DNA from: JAJDAN01 sp046583095
GTDB lineage: Bacteria > Myxococcota_A > UBA9160 > UBA4427
Direction of reading: 5' to 3'
Length of the DNA stretch: 8,635 bases
Assembly (NCBI GenBank): GCA_046583095.1
Contig: JAYGDB010000070.1
Coordinates: 1 to 8,635 of the forward strand
Under the pieces are notes generated by a model. The model searched no databases, was not told the DNA's origin, and saw only the letters and a program-made list of their open reading frames with translations. Shown here piece by piece: positions 6,315 through 8,635 of the stretch (position 1 is its first letter; each line of letters starts with the position of its first letter). The position numbers and the translations under genes are program-made.

Positions 6315-7249
6315 GTGTCTCCTCGGGCGAGAGCCAAGCCCGAAGCCGCGGCGGCTGCACGCAGCCGCGCGTGCAGCGGACCGAGGGTCTCGCGGATTCG
6401 CGCGATCTCGTCGTCTTCGAGACTCGAATAGGAGCGCGCGCTCGCGTCGTGCACCACCTTGATGCGGCCGCCCTCCACACCGCGCAGACCGCGGCCAGAC
6501 CCGACGTCGCGGGCCGTGACCGGGCGCTGCCGCACGCTCGCCTCGACTCCGAGCCGGGCCGCGAGGCCTGCGAGCACATCCTCGTAGCGCTCGACCAGGG
6601 CCTCGTACTCCAGGCTGATGCAACGATCCGGAAACGACTCGGCCTGCTCGAGAAAGCGCTCGTGGATCGCCGCCCAGAAACGCAGGCTCTCCTCGAAGCG
6701 ATCGTTGCCGAAAGTGAGCCACTTGCGGCGGAAGCCCTCGATGTTGACCACCGGATCCCGGAAGATCAGCACGAAGTGGGCGTCGGGGAACGCTTCCGCG
6801 AGAAAGCTCGCGCGAACGAGGTTCGTGTTCGGCCCCTTGTCGACGAAGGCCTCCGCGTCCGGGTCGCCCGCGGCCCGCGACCGGTAGAGGTCCAGCAGAT
6901 CCTCCCGAGCCTGCGCGACCGACCAATCCGCCCGGGGCGCGAGCTTGGCCTCGTAGGCGCGGATCGAGTCGAAGCTCATGACGCGATCGACCCAGAGACA
7001 GGACGAAGACGAGACGTCTCGCGCGCTCTCGAGGGCCACACCCGCGACGGCGAAACGCTGGCCGAGGCTCGCTGCGAGCAGGCTGGTTCCACTGCCGATC
7101 GCTCCCGCGACGAAGATCGGACGGAACACCCGACCCGCATTGCGGCGCCTCCGCACGGCCTGCTGCAGGCGCGCCGTGGCACGGTCGACCTCGAGGCGCA
7201 TGCGCCGCAACGCCGAAGCGATGACATTCGTCTCGCGCGAAGCCCCCAT
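6311..7249 (-). CDS. Sulfotransferase family protein
   Basis: The protein has 312 residues. Sulfotransferases move sulfate from PAPS to a hydroxyl or amine. The 5'-phosphosulfate loop is FVAGAIGSGTSLL at about 46-58, matching the family's 'xGxPRSGTSLL' with Pro-Arg replaced by Ile-Gly. The 3'-phosphate-binding region is FVLIFRDPVVNI at 159-170 (Arg164, Asp165, Pro166), where the usual Ser appears as Asn or is shifted. AFVDKGPNTNLV (134-145) and SLEYEALVERYEDVL (about 212-226) also fit Sulfotransfer_3-type proteins. The first 45 residues are Arg-rich with no signal peptide, so it is cytoplasmic. The ATG at 7249 has no Shine-Dalgarno and a hairpin abuts it; Met17 (7201) is an alternative. It is the first gene of the block and overlaps the lipoprotein gene by 4 bases. 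Acceptor unknown. Confidence 0.85.
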   Translation of the reverse strand: MGASRETNVIASALRRMRLEVDRATARLQQAVRRRRNAGRVFRPIFVAGAIGSGTSLLAASLGQRFAVAGVALESARDVSSSSCLWVDRVMSFDSIRAYEAKLAPRADWSVAQAREDLLDLYRSRAAGDPDAEAFVDKGPNTNLVRASFLAEAFPDAHFVLIFRDPVVNIEGFRRKWLTFGNDRFEESLRFWAAIHERFLEQAESFPDRCISLEYEALVERYEDVLAGLAARLGVEASVRQRPVTARDVGSGRGLRGVEGGRIKVVHDASARSYSSLEDDEIARIRETLGPLHARLRAAAAASGLALARGDT

Positions 7250-7250
7250 C

Positions 7251-7268
7251 GGCTGCGTTTTAGCAGCC
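7251..7268 (-). other. Perfect inverted repeat abutting the sulfotransferase start codon
   Basis: GGCTGC (7251-7256) and GCAGCC (7263-7268) form a 6-bp stem with a 6-base A-rich loop (TAAAAC on the minus strand). It ends one base before the ATG at 7249. It occupies the ribosome landing zone, where no Shine-Dalgarno is found. It may be a translational control hairpin, or a terminator after the VOC gene, or a sign that translation starts further in. Confidence 0.35.
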
Positions 7269-7439
7269 CGCGCTTCGAGAAGCCCGAGCGCTGGCCCGAG
7301 ATCCGACCACGCGCCGCAGCAAGCGATTCACCCTCCAGACCACCGGCTCCACCCGGCACAGGGTGTACTCGTGGTGGGGCGTCCCTGGGATCGGACGCGG
7401 CGGACATGCAACCTCCCGGCGCGGACTCGGGACAGCCTC

Positions 7440-7898
7440 TCACGCGTAAGTCCACTTCCTCTCGGGGCCCGCACCCTCCTGCCACTCCATGCACTGGACG
7501 TCGAAGTAGATCGGCAGCAGGTAGCGCACGTAGAAGGCGCGGACGGTCACCGGGCCCTGGACCAGATCGTCGTAGAGCTTGATCTGCACCCGGTCGTCCT
7601 CTTGCTGGAACTTCTGGCATTGCTCGAGCAGGACATCGACGTCCGAACGCTCGTCGATCAGCAGGCCCAGATGGTCGTAGCCCGGAACGCTGACGTGCTT
7701 CTCGCTCTCGGCGAGAAGCAGAAACTGGCCGTCGTCGACCTGCAGGTACAGGCATGTCTGACCGAGCAGATCGATGTCGCTGCTGGACCAGCCGAAGATG
7801 CCGCCGTAGAAGCGGGCGACGTCCTGCCGGAAGGTCGCGTCCATGCTAGCCGGAGGCAGCGTGAGCTCCATGTGGTTGAACCGCATGCGAGGAGGCAT
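7440..7898 (-). CDS. VOC superfamily (glyoxalase/bleomycin-resistance fold) protein
   Basis: The protein has 152 residues, a single-domain VOC protein with two beta-alpha-beta-beta-beta repeats. VOC proteins are metal-dependent dioxygenases, isomerases or binding proteins. Candidate metal ligands fall where expected: His9 (FNHMELTL), His76 (GYDHLGLL) and Glu138 (YFDVQCMEWQ). FYGGIFGW (residues 30-37) is the typical helix-to-strand junction after the first beta-alpha unit. Asp133 and Cys136 near the C-terminal strand are unremarkable. The start is uncertain: ATG at 7898 gives MPPRMRFNHM, ATG at 7886 gives MRFNHM, and neither has a Shine-Dalgarno. It is separated from the sulfotransferase by 190 bases and divergent from the SGNH-like gene, so it is probably an independent unit. 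Substrate not predictable. Confidence 0.83.
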   Translation of the reverse strand: MPPRMRFNHMELTLPPASMDATFRQDVARFYGGIFGWSSSDIDLLGQTCLYLQVDDGQFLLLAESEKHVSVPGYDHLGLLIDERSDVDVLLEQCQKFQQEDDRVQIKLYDDLVQGPVTVRAFYVRYLLPIYFDVQCMEWQEGAGPERKWTYA

Positions 7899-7918
7899 GC
7901 GCCGATGATACCGAAGTG

Positions 7919-7939
7919 CCCCGCGCCGAGCCCCGCGCC
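7919..7939. repeat. Tandem 9-base GC-rich repeat in divergent intergenic region
   Basis: CCCCGCGCC occurs at 7919-7927 and again at 7931-7939, a period of 12 bases with a GAG spacer. It lies in the 71-base gap between the VOC and SGNH-like start codons and is followed by the imperfect palindrome ATTGGCCGAAT (7941-7951). It may be an operator shared by both genes or only composition bias. Confidence 0.4.
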
Positions 7940-7969
7940 AATTGGCCGAATCTGCGGCAGAGTCCGACC

Positions 7970-8635
7970 ATGCAGCGGGAAGCCCGCACGAAACTCCGCA
8001 CGTGCCTGCGCGCCCTGGGCCTCGCGACGGCCTTTGCGTTGGTAGCCGGTACGCTGGTGGCTGGCAGCATCTCCTGGCTGAAGGACGCCCGCCTCGGCCG
8101 GCCCACGCTGGCATTCAACTACTCGCGCATGATGGGAAAGTGGCTCCCGGCCCTCGCCGACGCGGGCGCCGGGAGCGGGCGAACCATCGGGTTCCTCGGC
8201 GACTCATCGATCATCAGCTACCCGGACGGGCGGACCGTTCCCGACCGGGTCCAGCAGGCGATCGACGCCCACGGGCCGCGCCGGGGGCGGATCCACGTCG
8301 CGCCCCTTGCCATGTCGGGTGCGGGTCCCTTCGACTACTACTTCCTCGCAGACCGCATCGCGGGCGCCCGCCCCGACCTCGTCGTGATCGGTCTCAACCT
8401 CGATCACTTCTCGGCGGCCTGGAAGGGCGCCTACTCGCGTCCACAGCTCGCGGCGCTGATCGAACCCGCGCGTCTCGTCGAGGCCCTGTCCCTGCCCCTG
8501 CACTGGACCGGGCTCACGACCGACCGCCTGCTCTTCTACATGGGGGTCGTCCAGGCCGGGGGATACGACGCGTTCTACTGGTTGACCTTGCGCCAGGCGC
8601 AGGTGGGCCGCGCGCGAGGCCGGTTCGAACGTTGG
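7970..8635 (+). CDS. Membrane-anchored SGNH/GDSL-like protein, 3'-truncated by window edge
   Basis: The open frame runs 222 codons to the end of the window without a stop, with strong third-position GC throughout. Residues 1-12 are basic, about 13-35 are a hydrophobic signal anchor (LRALGLATAFALVAGTLVAG), and the rest is predicted outside the cytoplasm. The SGNH-like core shows block I IGFLGDSSII (Gly77-Asp78-Ser79, putative nucleophile Ser79), a Gly in block II (MSGAGP, about 115-120), and VIGLNLDHFS with Asn143 as a possible block III. SGNH proteins are esterases or acyl (often acetyl) transferases acting on glycans or lipids; AlgX/AlgJ-like polysaccharide O-acetylation proteins share this layout. 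The catalytic Asp/His block V is outside the window. No clear Shine-Dalgarno precedes the ATG. It diverges from the VOC gene with a 71-base gap. Family assignment is moderate. Confidence 0.72.
   Translation, partial: MQREARTKLRTCLRALGLATAFALVAGTLVAGSISWLKDARLGRPTLAFNYSRMMGKWLPALADAGAGSGRTIGFLGDSSIISYPDGRTVPDRVQQAIDAHGPRRGRIHVAPLAMSGAGPFDYYFLADRIAGARPDLVVIGLNLDHFSAAWKGAYSRPQLAALIEPARLVEALSLPLHWTGLTTDRLLFYMGVVQAGGYDAFYWLTLRQAQVGRARGRFERW

Noticed and set aside
6315..6926. Upstream extension of the lipoprotein frame to an ATG at 6926 (460 codons in total)
   Set aside because: The extension lies out of frame inside the sulfotransferase gene and has no signal or domain. The GTG at 6314 has a ribosome site and directly precedes a signal peptide.
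6305..8045. Overlapping plus-strand open frames opposite the sulfotransferase and VOC genes
   Set aside because: They span several real minus-strand genes and intergenic gaps and show low-complexity Arg/Pro/Ser composition.

Overview
The window is GC-rich and densely coding, with about 190 bases as the largest gap next to a gene end. It reads as chromosomal DNA from a high-GC Gram-negative-type bacterium. Two predicted lipoproteins with lipoboxes, a DUF420 membrane protein, fatty-acid or steroid-type CoA enzymes and a carotenoid oxygenase would fit an uncultured Myxococcota/Desulfobacterota-like or related environmental lineage. That placement is inference and not secure. I see no tRNA, rRNA, CRISPR array, insertion sequence or phage gene.

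Left block, minus strand (about 2948 down to 1): a stand-alone 3-hydroxyacyl-CoA dehydrogenase, then an SCP-x-type thiolase, then, 4 bases after the thiolase stop, the beginning of a lipoprotein with a metallo-beta-lactamase fold that leaves the window. The two CoA enzymes catalyse consecutive steps of beta-oxidation-like chain shortening (3-hydroxyacyl-CoA to 3-ketoacyl-CoA, then thiolysis). The hydrolase is probably cotranscribed with them.

Middle: a 206-base divergent gap, then a plus-strand YaiI/YqxD (UPF0178) gene. It converges on a minus-strand block of four genes, read from 7249 down to 3669: sulfotransferase, histidine/cysteine-rich lipoprotein of unknown function, DUF420 four-helix membrane protein, and a complete four-histidine carotenoid cleavage dioxygenase. 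The first two overlap by 4 bases (GTGA). The third starts 17 bases past the second, whose stop codon lies beside the third's ribosome binding site. The dioxygenase follows after 86 bases and has its own strong ribosome binding site. This block is the most novel-looking part of the window. A possible joint role in making or modifying an apocarotenoid or a similar lipophilic compound at the membrane is speculation.

Right end: a minus-strand VOC (glyoxalase-fold) protein, a 71-base divergent gap with a tandem GC-rich repeat, and a plus-strand, membrane-anchored SGNH/GDSL-like protein cut by the window end.

No known defence, secretion or mobile system is present. The strongest leads are the uncharacterised lipoprotein and its operon, the lipidated metallo-hydrolase attached to a thiolase operon, and several small inverted or direct repeats at gene boundaries.
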